Shown: piece after piece, positions 41,826-50,726 of the stretch
Layout of the letters: the number at the start of each line of letters is the position of its first letter
How positions within the stretch are numbered: the first letter of the stretch is position 1
Source: Burkholderiaceae bacterium
GTDB lineage: Bacteria > Pseudomonadota > Gammaproteobacteria > Burkholderiales > Burkholderiaceae
DNA: 50,727 nt
Direction: 5' to 3'
Assembly: GCA_023266335.1 (NCBI GenBank)
Contig: JAHFQJ010000015.1
Span: 1-50,727 of the forward strand
Translations under genes and position numbers: made by a program
Notes under the pieces: model-generated
What the model was told of the DNA's origin: nothing
The model's input: the letters and a program-made list of their open reading frames with translations, nothing else
Databases searched by the model: none

Positions 41826-43061
41826 ATGAGTAAATTCCCGAAAATATTTAATAAGTCAAATAAACTAGATAATGTTTGCTATGACATACGCGGTCCAATT
41901 ATGCAAACAGCAAAAAGAATGGAAGAAGAAGGACATAAAATTATCAAGTTAAATATTGGTAATATGGCGCCTTTTGGCTTTGATTCGCCTGAAGAAATCC
42001 GTCAGGATATGATTTTGAATTTACAGCATGCCGCCGCCTATTCAGACTCTAAGGGAATATTTTCTGCCCGTAAAGCAATTATGCATTATGCTCAGCAAAA
42101 GGGAATTTTAAACGTACAGTTAGATGATATTATAATCGGCAATGGAGTTTCTGAACTCATTACCATGACTATGAATGGATTGTTAAATCAGGGAGATGAA
42201 GTATTAGTTCCATCACCTGATTATCCGTTATGGACAGCAGGAATTACATTATCCAGTGGAAAAGCTGTGCATTATCTATGTGATGAAAAAGATAATTGGT
42301 ATCCGGATATTAAAGATATTGAAAGAAAAGTTACTTCAAAAACTAAAGCTATTGTAGTAATTAACCCAAATAACCCAACCGGTTCATTATATCCTGAACA
42401 TATATTACTTTCAATTGTCGAAATAGCCCGCAAATATGGATTAATTATATTTTCAGATGAAATATATGATAAAACTCTTTATGAGGGCAAACACTTATCA
42501 ATTGCAAGTTTAGCATCTGATATTCCATTTATCACTTTTAATGGTTTATCTAAAAACTACCGTTCATGCGGGTATCGTACCGGCTGGTTAATTTTATCTG
42601 GCAATCTAGAGGTAATTAAAGATTATATTGAAGGTTTAAATATGCTGGCAAGCATGCGTTTATGTGCAAATGTGCCTGCACAATTTGCTATTCAAACTGC
42701 ACTAGGAGGCTATCAAAGTATAGAAGATTTAGTTTCTCCAAACGGCAGATTAAGGCGTCAAAGAGATTTAGCTTATAATTTAATTACTAAAATACCGGGA
42801 GTAACATGTGTAAAACCGTCAGCAGCTTTATATCTTTTTCCAAAACTAGATGAGGATATGTATCCAATAAAAAATGATCAAGAATTTATTCATCAATTTT
42901 TAATTCAGGAAAAAGTTTTGCTGGTGCAGGGAAGCGGTTTTCATTGGCATGAGCCAAATCATGTACGCATAGTATTTTTACCGCACGAAGATGAATTAAA
43001 AGAAGCACTTTCAAGATTTGCGAGATTTTTAGAAAATTACCGCAAAAATCCTTCTGCATGA
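41826..43061 (+). CDS. alaA: Alanine-type aminotransferase, AlaA-like
   Basis: A 411-residue class I/II aminotransferase. Seen: YDIRGPIMQTAKRMEEEGHK, INPNNPTGSLYP (cofactor loop), IFSDEIYDKTLYEG, FNGLSKNYRSCGYRTGWL (Schiff-base Lys), and HVRIVFLP. The N-terminus is that of AlaA/YfbQ, which make alanine from pyruvate and glutamate. In many beta-proteobacteria this gene is followed by hom, as here, which suggests a part in aspartate-family metabolism too. Exact substrate is an inference. Confidence 0.9.
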   Translation: MSKFPKIFNKSNKLDNVCYDIRGPIMQTAKRMEEEGHKIIKLNIGNMAPFGFDSPEEIRQDMILNLQHAAAYSDSKGIFSARKAIMHYAQQKGILNVQLDDIIIGNGVSELITMTMNGLLNQGDEVLVPSPDYPLWTAGITLSSGKAVHYLCDEKDNWYPDIKDIERKVTSKTKAIVVINPNNPTGSLYPEHILLSIVEIARKYGLIIFSDEIYDKTLYEGKHLSIASLASDIPFITFNGLSKNYRSCGYRTGWLILSGNLEVIKDYIEGLNMLASMRLCANVPAQFAIQTALGGYQSIEDLVSPNGRLRRQRDLAYNLITKIPGVTCVKPSAALYLFPKLDEDMYPIKNDQEFIHQFLIQEKVLLVQGSGFHWHEPNHVRIVFLPHEDELKEALSRFARFLENYRKNPSA

Positions 43062-43195
43062 TTACACACATAATATGCTCATCTCGATTAGATTTATAGC
43101 AGTATGGTAAAGCACAGGGACAAATGAATAATCTTAACAACAAGCACACATATAAATTTAAGTGCCGTGAGCATAGCTAAATAAGGACGAATAAA

Positions 43196-44533
43196 ATGTT
43201 ATTAGATACACATGATTTAAAAACAATCAAGGTAGGTTTAGTTGGTCTTGGAACTGTAGGTAAGGGAACATTAGAAGTATTATGCCGTAATCAGGCAGAG
43301 ATTATACGCCGTGCTGGAGTAAAAATTGTTGTAACACATATAGCAAGCCGTGATGTACAAAAAACACAATCTATTATTGATAATATGCAAAGCTGTGTTC
43401 AAAAGCCTAAAGTCCATGCTAATGCAATTGAAGTAGCAAATGCGGATATAGATGTATTAGTTGAGTTAATTGGCGGATGTACTATTGCAAAAGATGTCAT
43501 ATTTCAAGCTATAAAAAATCAAAAGCATATTGTTACGGCTAACAAAGCACTGATTGCAAATCATGGTAAAGAAATATTTGAATTAGCTGCAAAAAATAAC
43601 GTTTTAGTTGTATTTGAAGCAGCAGTAGCAGGTGGAGTTCCTATTATTAAAGCTCTTAGAGAAGGTTTAAGTGCAAATCATATTCATTGGCTGGCTGGTA
43701 TTGTAAACGGTACAACAAACTTTATTTTATCTGAAATGGATCAAAAAGGATTAAATTTTGAAGATGTGCTAAAAGAAGCTCAAGCTTTAGGTTACGCAGA
43801 ATCTGATCCGACCTTTGATATTGAAGGCATTGATGCAGGGCATAAAACCAGTATTATGGCATCATTAGCTTTTGGCATACCCATTCAATTTGATAAAGCT
43901 TATATTGAAGGAATAACTAAAATTCAAAGCTGTGATATGGCATATGCAAATGAACTTGGCTATAAAATAAAGCTTCTAGGCATTGCAAAAAACAGCTCAA
44001 ATGGAATTGAATTACGCATACACCCTGCGTTGCTTCCTAAAGAACATATTTTAGCAAATGTAAATGGTGCTATGAACGCTGTTATGGTAAGCGGCGATGC
44101 TGTGGGGCAAACTTTATATTATGGTAAAGGTGCTGGTTCAGAACCTACTGCATCTGCGGTCATTGCTGACTTAGTAGATGTAGTCAGAGATATAAACAAT
44201 CATAGTCTTGGACGTGTACCTCCGTTAGCATTTCAAAATGATGCTCTTATAAATACACCTGTATTAGACATTAGTGAAATAAATACAAGATATTATCTTA
44301 GATTAAAAGTTGCAGATAAAGCAGGCACTATGGCAATTATTACATCAGCTCTTGCACAGCAAAATATATCTATCCGTGCAGTTTTACAAAAAGAACAGCA
44401 AAATAAATCTCAAATTGACATCATTATTTTAACAGATATTGCAAAAGAAAATGATGTTAATAATGCAGTTGAATATATTAATCAAAAAATAAATCCGCAG
44501 GATATAGTTAAGATTAGATTAGAGCTTTTATAA
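43196..44533 (+). CDS. hom: Homoserine dehydrogenase
   Basis: A 445-residue enzyme of threonine and methionine synthesis, reducing aspartate semialdehyde to homoserine. Seen: VGLVGLGTVGKGTLEVL (NAD(P) site), VTANKALIANHG, AAVAGGVPIIKALREGL, GIVNGTTNFILSEM, GYAESDPTFDIEGIDAGHK (active site), and a C-terminal ACT domain (RYYLRLKVADKAGTMAIIT) for feedback control. There is no fused aspartokinase. thrC does not follow it here, unlike the usual neighbour order. Confidence 0.96.
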   Translation: MLLDTHDLKTIKVGLVGLGTVGKGTLEVLCRNQAEIIRRAGVKIVVTHIASRDVQKTQSIIDNMQSCVQKPKVHANAIEVANADIDVLVELIGGCTIAKDVIFQAIKNQKHIVTANKALIANHGKEIFELAAKNNVLVVFEAAVAGGVPIIKALREGLSANHIHWLAGIVNGTTNFILSEMDQKGLNFEDVLKEAQALGYAESDPTFDIEGIDAGHKTSIMASLAFGIPIQFDKAYIEGITKIQSCDMAYANELGYKIKLLGIAKNSSNGIELRIHPALLPKEHILANVNGAMNAVMVSGDAVGQTLYYGKGAGSEPTASAVIADLVDVVRDINNHSLGRVPPLAFQNDALINTPVLDISEINTRYYLRLKVADKAGTMAIITSALAQQNISIRAVLQKEQQNKSQIDIIILTDIAKENDVNNAVEYINQKINPQDIVKIRLELL

Positions 44534-44725
44534 GGCGGATATGCTGATAATACTTGAATTTAGTCTGTATTATTGTTAAAATTATCACTTGCAGGCTCAC
44601 GGCTTCTTCTTTTCCGGTTTTTACTGCATAAGTTGCTATTTTAACCCCACCTTGCTCTAAATCAACTTGAAATAAGTATATTTTATAAAATTTAAGCATA
44701 TTTTTTTACTAACTAGCTATAAAAA

Positions 44726-45310
44726 ATGAAAAAATATTACAAATTATTCATTACTGTTTTAATTTCATTAAGTTTAGCAGCATGCCAGCCTACCCACGAA
44801 AACATTAGTTTTAATAGTGTTGATATTACTGGTTCTACAGAATTTAAAGCAGAAATCAATACTAAAGATGTAAATGGCAAATCATTTAACTTACAAAATG
44901 ATAATAAAATTGACGGTAAAACTATTGATGGCACAATAGTTACATTTGGTTTTACTCAATGTCCGGATTATTGCCCGACTACCTTATCTAAAATTATGCA
45001 GACTCAAAAAATTATTGGTGCTAAAAAGAATATCAGAGTTGTATTTATAACCATAGATACTGATAACGACAAGCCGGATATATTAAAAGATTATTTATCT
45101 GCTTTTAATAACAAGTATATTGGCATTTCTACTACTAAAGAATATCTAGAAAAAATTAAAAATAATTTTAAAGTTACAGCATTTAAAGAAAATAACACTT
45201 TTAATCACACAACAGGGGCATATTTCATTGATAAAAATGGAAATATACGCTTATATATGCCGTATAATTTAAATGCTGAGCAAATGGCAGATGATATTCT
45301 CAGAATATAA
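44726..45310 (+). CDS. SCO1/SenC copper chaperone lipoprotein
   Basis: A 194-residue thioredoxin-fold protein. A lipoprotein signal ends LSLAAC (lipobox), so it is anchored at the membrane facing the periplasm. The copper motif is CPDYCPTTL (C-x3-C), with the partner histidine in FNHTTGAYFID. SCO proteins deliver copper to cytochrome oxidase or reduce its cysteines. No oxidase gene lies in the window. Confidence 0.92.
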   Translation: MKKYYKLFITVLISLSLAACQPTHENISFNSVDITGSTEFKAEINTKDVNGKSFNLQNDNKIDGKTIDGTIVTFGFTQCPDYCPTTLSKIMQTQKIIGAKKNIRVVFITIDTDNDKPDILKDYLSAFNNKYIGISTTKEYLEKIKNNFKVTAFKENNTFNHTTGAYFIDKNGNIRLYMPYNLNAEQMADDILRI

Positions 45311-45358
45311 TACTTTAAAATTTAACCAGCTATACTTATTCAGCTTAAATTAAAGTAT
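45310..45358 (+). terminator. Inverted repeat after the SCO1 gene
   Basis: ATACTTTAA ... TTAAAGTAT, extended by AATTTAA/TTAAATT with a bulge, forms a long AU-rich stem starting at the stop codon of the SCO1 gene. Its position is right for a terminator, but it lacks GC pairs and a U-tract. Confidence 0.3.
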
Positions 45359-45392
45359 GATAAGTATATTATTATAATAAGATGGGTATACT

Positions 45393-46349
45393 ATGATTAA
45401 TATCTTTGCTCTTGATAATGAGAAAAAGCGTCTATTTCAAACTCAACTAGGGGTTAATCATAATAATAGCCATTTGATATGGATTGATGTACTTGACCCT
45501 GTAGAAGAAGATATTATCCGTATTAAAGAAAATTTTAATATTAATTTACCTGATACAGAAACTCTTGGAGATTTAGAAGCCTCAGCACGTTTTTTTGAAT
45601 TAGACGAACATTTACATTTACGCACTGATTTTTTAATTGATGAAGACAAAGTACGCAATGTTAGAGTAGCCTTTATCTTAAGCGAAAATATTTTATTTTC
45701 TGTACATAAAGAAGATTTGCCTGTATTTAGGCTAGTCCGCATGCGTGCCCACAACCGCCCCGGTTCAGTCAATAATGCTAAAGATGTATTACTGGATTTA
45801 TATTCAACTGATATTGAACACTCAGCAGATGCAATTGAAGAAATATATACGAGGTTAGAATATATCGGGCAGACCATGCTGCAGCCAAAACTAACTGATA
45901 CTGATGCGGCAGATTTATTACATAAAATTGCCTATGAGGAAGATATAAACCGCAGAGTAAGATGTAATATTATGGATACAAGGCGGGCATTATCATTTTT
46001 AATGCGTAACAAATTACTAGATGAAAGCCAGCAACAGGAAACATTACAAATTTTACGCGACATAGACTCAATTGAAAATCATACGCTATATTTATTTGAT
46101 AAACTAAATTTTATTATAGATGCAACGGTAGGTTTTGTTAATATTAATCAAAATAAAATTACTAAAATTTTTTCGGTGGTGTCGGTTGCATTAATGCCTC
46201 CTACATTAGTAGCAAGCATATATGGTATGAATTTTCAGCTTCCTGAATTTAAATGGGGAATATGGGGCTATTTATTTGTATTATTTTATATGTTCTTATC
46301 TGCTTTACTGCCAATGCTATTTTTCAAACGTAAAGGCTGGCTACATTGA
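45393..46349 (+). CDS. corA: CorA-family magnesium/cobalt channel
   Basis: A 318-residue channel. A long cytoplasmic domain (WIDVLDPVEEDI, ETLGDLEASARFFELDEH, EIYTRLEYIGQTML) is followed by two transmembrane segments; the pore signature YGMNF is in VASIYGMNFQLPEFKW between them. It forms pentamers for divalent cation entry. It ends ten bases before trmD. Confidence 0.94.
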   Translation: MINIFALDNEKKRLFQTQLGVNHNNSHLIWIDVLDPVEEDIIRIKENFNINLPDTETLGDLEASARFFELDEHLHLRTDFLIDEDKVRNVRVAFILSENILFSVHKEDLPVFRLVRMRAHNRPGSVNNAKDVLLDLYSTDIEHSADAIEEIYTRLEYIGQTMLQPKLTDTDAADLLHKIAYEEDINRRVRCNIMDTRRALSFLMRNKLLDESQQQETLQILRDIDSIENHTLYLFDKLNFIIDATVGFVNINQNKITKIFSVVSVALMPPTLVASIYGMNFQLPEFKWGIWGYLFVLFYMFLSALLPMLFFKRKGWLH

Positions 46350-46359
46350 TGAAATTTTT

Positions 46360-47085
46360 ATGAGATTTGATATAATCAGCATATTTGGCGAAATGTTTAA
46401 TGCAGTTAGCCAATTTGGCATTAGTTCACGAGCATTAAAGCAAAATTTATGGCAATTATATCTGCATAATCCGAGAGACTTTACCTCCGATAATTATAAA
46501 AGAATTGATGGCAGACCTTATGGAGGCGGTGCAGGTATGGTTATGATGCCTCAACCTTTATATGATACATTATCTTATATAAAATCCTCATATCAAAAAT
46601 CTCAATTTCAATCTCAGCACAAAAGCTTAACTATTATGCTTAGCCCTGACGGAAAAACTTTTAATCATCATATTGCTAAAGATTGGCTAAAAAACTACGA
46701 TAATATAACACTAATTTGCGGAAGATATGAAGGAATTGACCAAAGATTTATTGATAAATATGTCGATGAAAGTATAAGCATTGGCGATGTAGTGTTAAGC
46801 GGCGGCGAACTTGGTGCTATGATTATTATTGACAGCATAGTCCGCTTAATCCCTAATGCTTTAGGCAATATAGAATCAGCCCAGCAGGATAGCTTTGAAA
46901 ATAATTTATTAGATTATCCGCACTACACAAAGCCGGAAGTTTGGCAGGATATGCAAGTGCCACAAGTTTTATTAAGTGGTAATCATGCAAAAATTAATGC
47001 ATGGCGTAAACAGCAGGCAATTCTTAAAACTCAAGAAAAAAGACCAGATTTGATTCAAAATTCTCAATTAACAAATCAATTCTAG
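46360..47085 (+). CDS. trmD: tRNA (guanine-N1) methyltransferase
   Basis: A 241-residue SPOUT enzyme that methylates G37 of tRNAs and prevents frameshifting. I use the ATG at 46360 (MRFDIISIFGEMF), not the longer frame that overlaps corA. Seen: DGRPYGGGAGMVMMP, LICGRYEGIDQRFI, SIGDVVLSGGELGAM (deep trefoil knot). It normally lies in rpsP-rimM-trmD-rplS, but here it is next to corA and gshB, so that operon is split. Confidence 0.96.
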   Translation: MRFDIISIFGEMFNAVSQFGISSRALKQNLWQLYLHNPRDFTSDNYKRIDGRPYGGGAGMVMMPQPLYDTLSYIKSSYQKSQFQSQHKSLTIMLSPDGKTFNHHIAKDWLKNYDNITLICGRYEGIDQRFIDKYVDESISIGDVVLSGGELGAMIIIDSIVRLIPNALGNIESAQQDSFENNLLDYPHYTKPEVWQDMQVPQVLLSGNHAKINAWRKQQAILKTQEKRPDLIQNSQLTNQF

Positions 47086-47270
47086 TAATTTAATCATTCC
47101 ACCCTACGAATGCAATGTAGAAACAAGTATTTCAGCTCCAAGTTTAAAAAAGAATGATAAATTAAAAATATGAAAAAACTATCCACTTAAATAAAACTAT
47201 CTAATTTTGCACTTGCGAACAAATATAAAATGTTATAACATACAATCAATCTATATACTAATTTAGTGTA

Positions 47271-48236
47271 ATGAAAGTTTTAGTAGTTTCTGATAATTTA
47301 AGCACCTTTAATACTAAAAATGATTGTACCTATATAATGCTGCAAAAGCTTGCACATTACGGTCATGTCATTTATACGTGCGAAACTCATCACATGCATA
47401 AAAATAATGACGGAGTGTTTATAAATGCTTATCCTACAGAAATTGCTTTAAAAGAGCGTACTAATTGGTATAAGCAACACCCTCAAGAAAATTTATCAAT
47501 TTTAGAATTCAGCCTAATATTAATGCGTACTGACCCTCCGTATGATATGGAATATATATATGCTACTCAATTATTACAGTATGCGTCAGATAATAATATT
47601 AGTGTTATGAATAATCCTTATGCATTGAGACAAAACAGTGAAAAATTATCTATATTCAAATATCCTCAATATATTGCTCCTACTTGTGTAACTAAAGATA
47701 AAAAAATCATACGTGATTTTATTAAACAAAATGGAGTAAGTATATTAAAACCTCTTGATTTAATGTCGGGACGCGGTATATTTTATATTGATGAAAATTC
47801 TACTAATTTAAATGCAGCACTTGAATTATTTATGACAAATAATAATGACAAATCTTGCACATTAATGATACAAAAATGCATTCCAGAAATCATTAATGGC
47901 GACAAACGTATTTTAATTATTGGCGATACCATAATTCCATATGCCTTAACACGAAGAATTAATCCGGAAAAAGATAATGTACGCAGTAACATTGGTGCTG
48001 GCGGCAATTATACTATCGATAAATTAAGTGATAAGGATTTAGAAATTGCAAATGCAGTGAAAACTGATTTACAAAAACAAAATATTTTTATGGCAGGGCT
48101 GGATATTATCGGTGAATATTTAACAGAAATTAATATTACTAGTCCTGGCGGATTTCAAGAAATTACTGATAGTGGTTTCATTGATGTAGGCGAAATTTGG
48201 TATAATGAAACTATAAAGGCAGTTACGCAGTCTTAA
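47271..48236 (+). CDS. gshB: Glutathione synthetase
   Basis: A 321-residue ATP-grasp ligase that joins gamma-glutamylcysteine and glycine. Seen: LMRTDPPYDMEYIYATQLL, YIAPTCVTKD, ILKPLDLMSGRGIF (ATP grasp), NGDKRILIIGDTIIP, NIGAGGNY (glycine-rich loop) and EINITSPGGFQEI. It precedes the EIIA and HPr genes, a characteristic beta-proteobacterial order. Confidence 0.95.
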   Translation: MKVLVVSDNLSTFNTKNDCTYIMLQKLAHYGHVIYTCETHHMHKNNDGVFINAYPTEIALKERTNWYKQHPQENLSILEFSLILMRTDPPYDMEYIYATQLLQYASDNNISVMNNPYALRQNSEKLSIFKYPQYIAPTCVTKDKKIIRDFIKQNGVSILKPLDLMSGRGIFYIDENSTNLNAALELFMTNNNDKSCTLMIQKCIPEIINGDKRILIIGDTIIPYALTRRINPEKDNVRSNIGAGGNYTIDKLSDKDLEIANAVKTDLQKQNIFMAGLDIIGEYLTEINITSPGGFQEITDSGFIDVGEIWYNETIKAVTQS

Positions 48237-48351
48237 CATATATAAATTATAAAAATGAGATTATTTAATGTAATTGTAAATAATTGTTTCATTATTGATA
48301 AAAACTATTAAAGAAAACACTTAATTAATAATAACTGGATATAAAATATTT

Positions 48352-48873
48352 ATGAACGGTATTATACTTTTAGTTCATGCACCTTTAGCTACTGCTATGT
48401 TAGACTGTGTAAGTCATATTTATGGGTACGTCCCTGATAATATCTTAACGGTTAATGTATATGGCGATGATACGCAACAGTCAATTCATAAAACCATGCA
48501 AAATTGGATTGAAGAAAAAAAATATGATGGCTGCTTAATTTTAAATGATTTACATGGAGCTTCTCCATTTAATATGGGTAAGGCATTTATAGATAAATAT
48601 CAATTTAATTCTTCAAATCATATTCAAACTTTTCTTCCTTTAATTATGTTGACAGGTCTAAGTTTACCCATGTTAATGAAAGCTATTTGCCATCAAAACT
48701 TACCTGTAAATGATATGGCTGTTAGGTCATTAGATGGGGTATTGCAATGTTCAGCTATGGTAAAAAAACAATTAATTGGAAATACTTTGCCTAGTATGTC
48801 AGATGAACAGAGAGTTACGGCTTCCAATGCAGTGGCGAGAACAAAATATAGGATAGCAAAAACTTGCAAATAA
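48352..48873 (+). CDS. PTS mannose-family EIIA component
   Basis: A 173-residue EIIA(Man)-like protein. The phosphorylation site is His in ILLVHAPLATAML (residue 9), and LNDLHGASPFNMGKA is the second conserved loop; the usual sequences are THGPLG and DLFGATP, so both are variant. It receives phosphate from HPr and, in beta-proteobacteria, is thought to have a regulatory rather than sugar-uptake role, as no EIIBCD genes follow. The last 35 residues extend past a typical EIIA domain. Confidence 0.82.
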   Translation: MNGIILLVHAPLATAMLDCVSHIYGYVPDNILTVNVYGDDTQQSIHKTMQNWIEEKKYDGCLILNDLHGASPFNMGKAFIDKYQFNSSNHIQTFLPLIMLTGLSLPMLMKAICHQNLPVNDMAVRSLDGVLQCSAMVKKQLIGNTLPSMSDEQRVTASNAVARTKYRIAKTCK

Positions 48874-48891
48874 GATTAATTATTAGTAAAC

Positions 48892-49018
48892 TACACTAAT
48901 AGTAGTTCATTTTGTAACAAGGCAACAGAAATAAATTACGACGACTATGTAGATATTAGTACATTGAGATGTAATTTTGACGACAATGAAGTTCGCAAAT
49001 TGAAATCCGATTAGTATA
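48892..49018. repeat. Correia-like intergenic repeat, copy 4 (127 bp)
   Basis: Begins TACACTAATAGTAGTTCATT, ends AATCCGATTAGTATA. It holds ACAAGGCAACAGAAATAAA and GACGACAATGAAGTT. It resembles the long form at 40316-40444 in opposite orientation. It fills most of the space between the EIIA gene and ptsH and ends 34 bases before the preferred ptsH start. Confidence 0.75.
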
Positions 49019-49051
49019 TAAAAAATCTGTAATATAAATATGCTCATTGAT

Positions 49052-49330
49052 ATGGCTGAAAAATATAGTGCTTCTGTTATAATAAGCAATAAGCTTGGCT
49101 TACACGCTAGAGCATCTGCAAAACTGACACAATTAGCGGGTCAGTTTAAAAGTCAAATTTTTATTGCAAAAAATAATAAAAGAGCAAATGCTAAAAGCAT
49201 TATGGGCGTTATGATGCTGGCTGCCGGCATAGGCAGTGAAATAGTTATCGATGCTCAAGGTGAAGACAGTATTGAAGCTGTAAATGCTGTAATTGAATTA
49301 TTTAATCATAAATTTGGCGAAAGTGAATAG
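49052..49330 (+). CDS. ptsH: Phosphocarrier protein HPr
   Basis: A 92-residue HPr. The active site is NKLGLHARASAKLT (phospho-His), and KSIMGVMMLAAG contains the regulatory serine region. It passes phosphate from enzyme I to EIIA. An in-frame ATG four codons upstream is also possible; neither has a strong ribosome site. ptsI, which normally follows in beta-proteobacteria, is not here: the next gene is truA after a 206-base spacer with no gene I can see. Confidence 0.93.
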   Translation: MAEKYSASVIISNKLGLHARASAKLTQLAGQFKSQIFIAKNNKRANAKSIMGVMMLAAGIGSEIVIDAQGEDSIEAVNAVIELFNHKFGESE

Positions 49331-49536
49331 ATTGCATTGAATAGATATTATGACTTTAATTAACTTATAAAACTAATTTCATTTATATGCCACAATTTTT
49401 TATAAGAGTCTGTTATCGAAATTTTTTGGATTTCCTAAGAACCGTAGCATATGGTTATGATATACTGCCAGAAAAATCATTTTTAACGAATATAATCAAT
49501 TTGGCGCATACAAAATAATTTAAAAAATAAAAATAA

Positions 49537-50346
49537 ATGAGAATTGCATTTGGTATATCCTATAAAGGACAAAATTTCCATGGTTGGCAAAAACAGACAC
49601 AAGCTGGCATATTAAGTATACAATCTGTTTTAGAGAAAGCTTTGTATAATTTTACGAAAGAGCATATATCCATATATGTGGCTGGTAGAACTGATGCTAG
49701 GGTTCATGCTTTAGAGCAAATAATACATTTTGATACAAATTGTATCCGCGAAGAGTTTTCTTGGGTAAGAGGAACAAACTCTTGGATTAACCGGCTTGGA
49801 TATAAAGATATTAATGTATTGTGGGCAAAAACAGTTAATCAAGATTTTCATGCCAGATTTAATGCAATAAGCCGTACCTATCATTATGCTTTATATGTTA
49901 GCCCTACTCCACCGGTATGTTTTAAAGGTTTGACCGGATATTTAATGCATCCGCATAGAATTTTAAATACTGAAAATATGCAGAAAGCTGCCTCTTATTT
50001 AGTTGGGCAGCATGATTTTTCTAGTTTTAGAGCAAGTATATGTCAAGCAAAAAGCCCGATAAAAACTATGTATGATATAAGCATACAGCAAAAACATCCG
50101 TGGTATATTTTTACAATTAAAGGTAATGCATTTTTACATCATATGGTAAGAAATATTATGGGGTGCTTGATTAAAATTGGCACAGACAAAGAACCGGCAA
50201 TTTGGATGAAAGAAGTGCTTGAAGCCAAGAACCGCATTAAAGCTGCTCCAACCTTCATGCCTGACGGTCTTTATCTAGCTAAAATTGAGTACCCTGAGGG
50301 TGTTGATTTACCATATATTAAGCCTGAATTTCCTTGGAATATATAA
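49537..50346 (+). CDS. truA: tRNA pseudouridine synthase A
   Basis: A 269-residue enzyme making pseudouridine at tRNA positions 38-40. The N-terminus (RIAFGISYKGQNFHGWQKQ) and catalytic AGRTDARVHALEQ (Asp) are clear, followed by FHARFNAISRTYHYAL and GNAFLHHMVRNIMGCL. In the usual motif GRTDxGVHA the residue before VHA is glycine; here it is arginine (AGG), an odd change next to the active site. Length is typical. Confidence 0.94.
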   Translation: MRIAFGISYKGQNFHGWQKQTQAGILSIQSVLEKALYNFTKEHISIYVAGRTDARVHALEQIIHFDTNCIREEFSWVRGTNSWINRLGYKDINVLWAKTVNQDFHARFNAISRTYHYALYVSPTPPVCFKGLTGYLMHPHRILNTENMQKAASYLVGQHDFSSFRASICQAKSPIKTMYDISIQQKHPWYIFTIKGNAFLHHMVRNIMGCLIKIGTDKEPAIWMKEVLEAKNRIKAAPTFMPDGLYLAKIEYPEGVDLPYIKPEFPWNI

Positions 50347-50379
50347 ATATTTATTATATTTTTGAAAATCATATAAGAG

Positions 50380-50726
50380 CTAGCAATTATCTGTAAACCT
50401 TGAGAAATCAGGGCAAAAAAAGAAATTATCCCTATTATGATTAGTAGATGTAATACTTTCATTCTTGTCTGTTTTGACGGAACAACATATCAATTCATGT
50501 GCTGCAAGAGCATTTTCGCAAATTCCATATGATGATGCTTGTGAGCCTTGTATAAATGATTTACATTGCACTCCTATTGAACACCCTTTAAAATTTACTA
50601 ATTTACACCCCCCCCCTCCAAATTTACTAAATTTATTAGCTCATTTCTAGCATTATCACTTAAATCAGGCACAATATTATTATTTTGACTATAAGCTTCA
50701 GCTAATTCACATGTTATGCACTTCAT
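50380..50726 (-). pseudogene. Cysteine-rich ORF switched off at a G9 tract
   Basis: A frame beginning MKCITCELAEAYSQ reads 42 codons and stops (TAG at 50600-50598) just after a run of nine G. If the run had ten (or seven) G, the frame would continue through CKLVNFKGCSIGVQCKSFIQ to DFSRFTDNC, giving about 115 residues with about a dozen cysteines (CITC, IGVQC, ICENA, ICCS, FFCPD). I read it as a contingency gene in the off state. A true start could lie beyond the window edge. The product is not recognised; the missing signal peptide leaves its place open. Confidence 0.5.
50608..50616. repeat. Homopolymer C9/G9 tract
   Basis: Nine consecutive C on the plus strand in a genome of roughly 30% GC, inside a reading frame. 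Long G/C runs are the classic slippage sites for phase variation, for example in Neisseria and Campylobacter. Confidence 0.75.

Noticed and set aside
45458-45877. 139-codon minus-strand frame opposite corA
   Set aside because: Serine/arginine-rich translation of the complement of a conserved gene; no support.
49380-49500. Possible IS remnant upstream of truA (GAGTCTGTTATCG)
   Set aside because: No partner end, no target duplication and no coding trace could be found.
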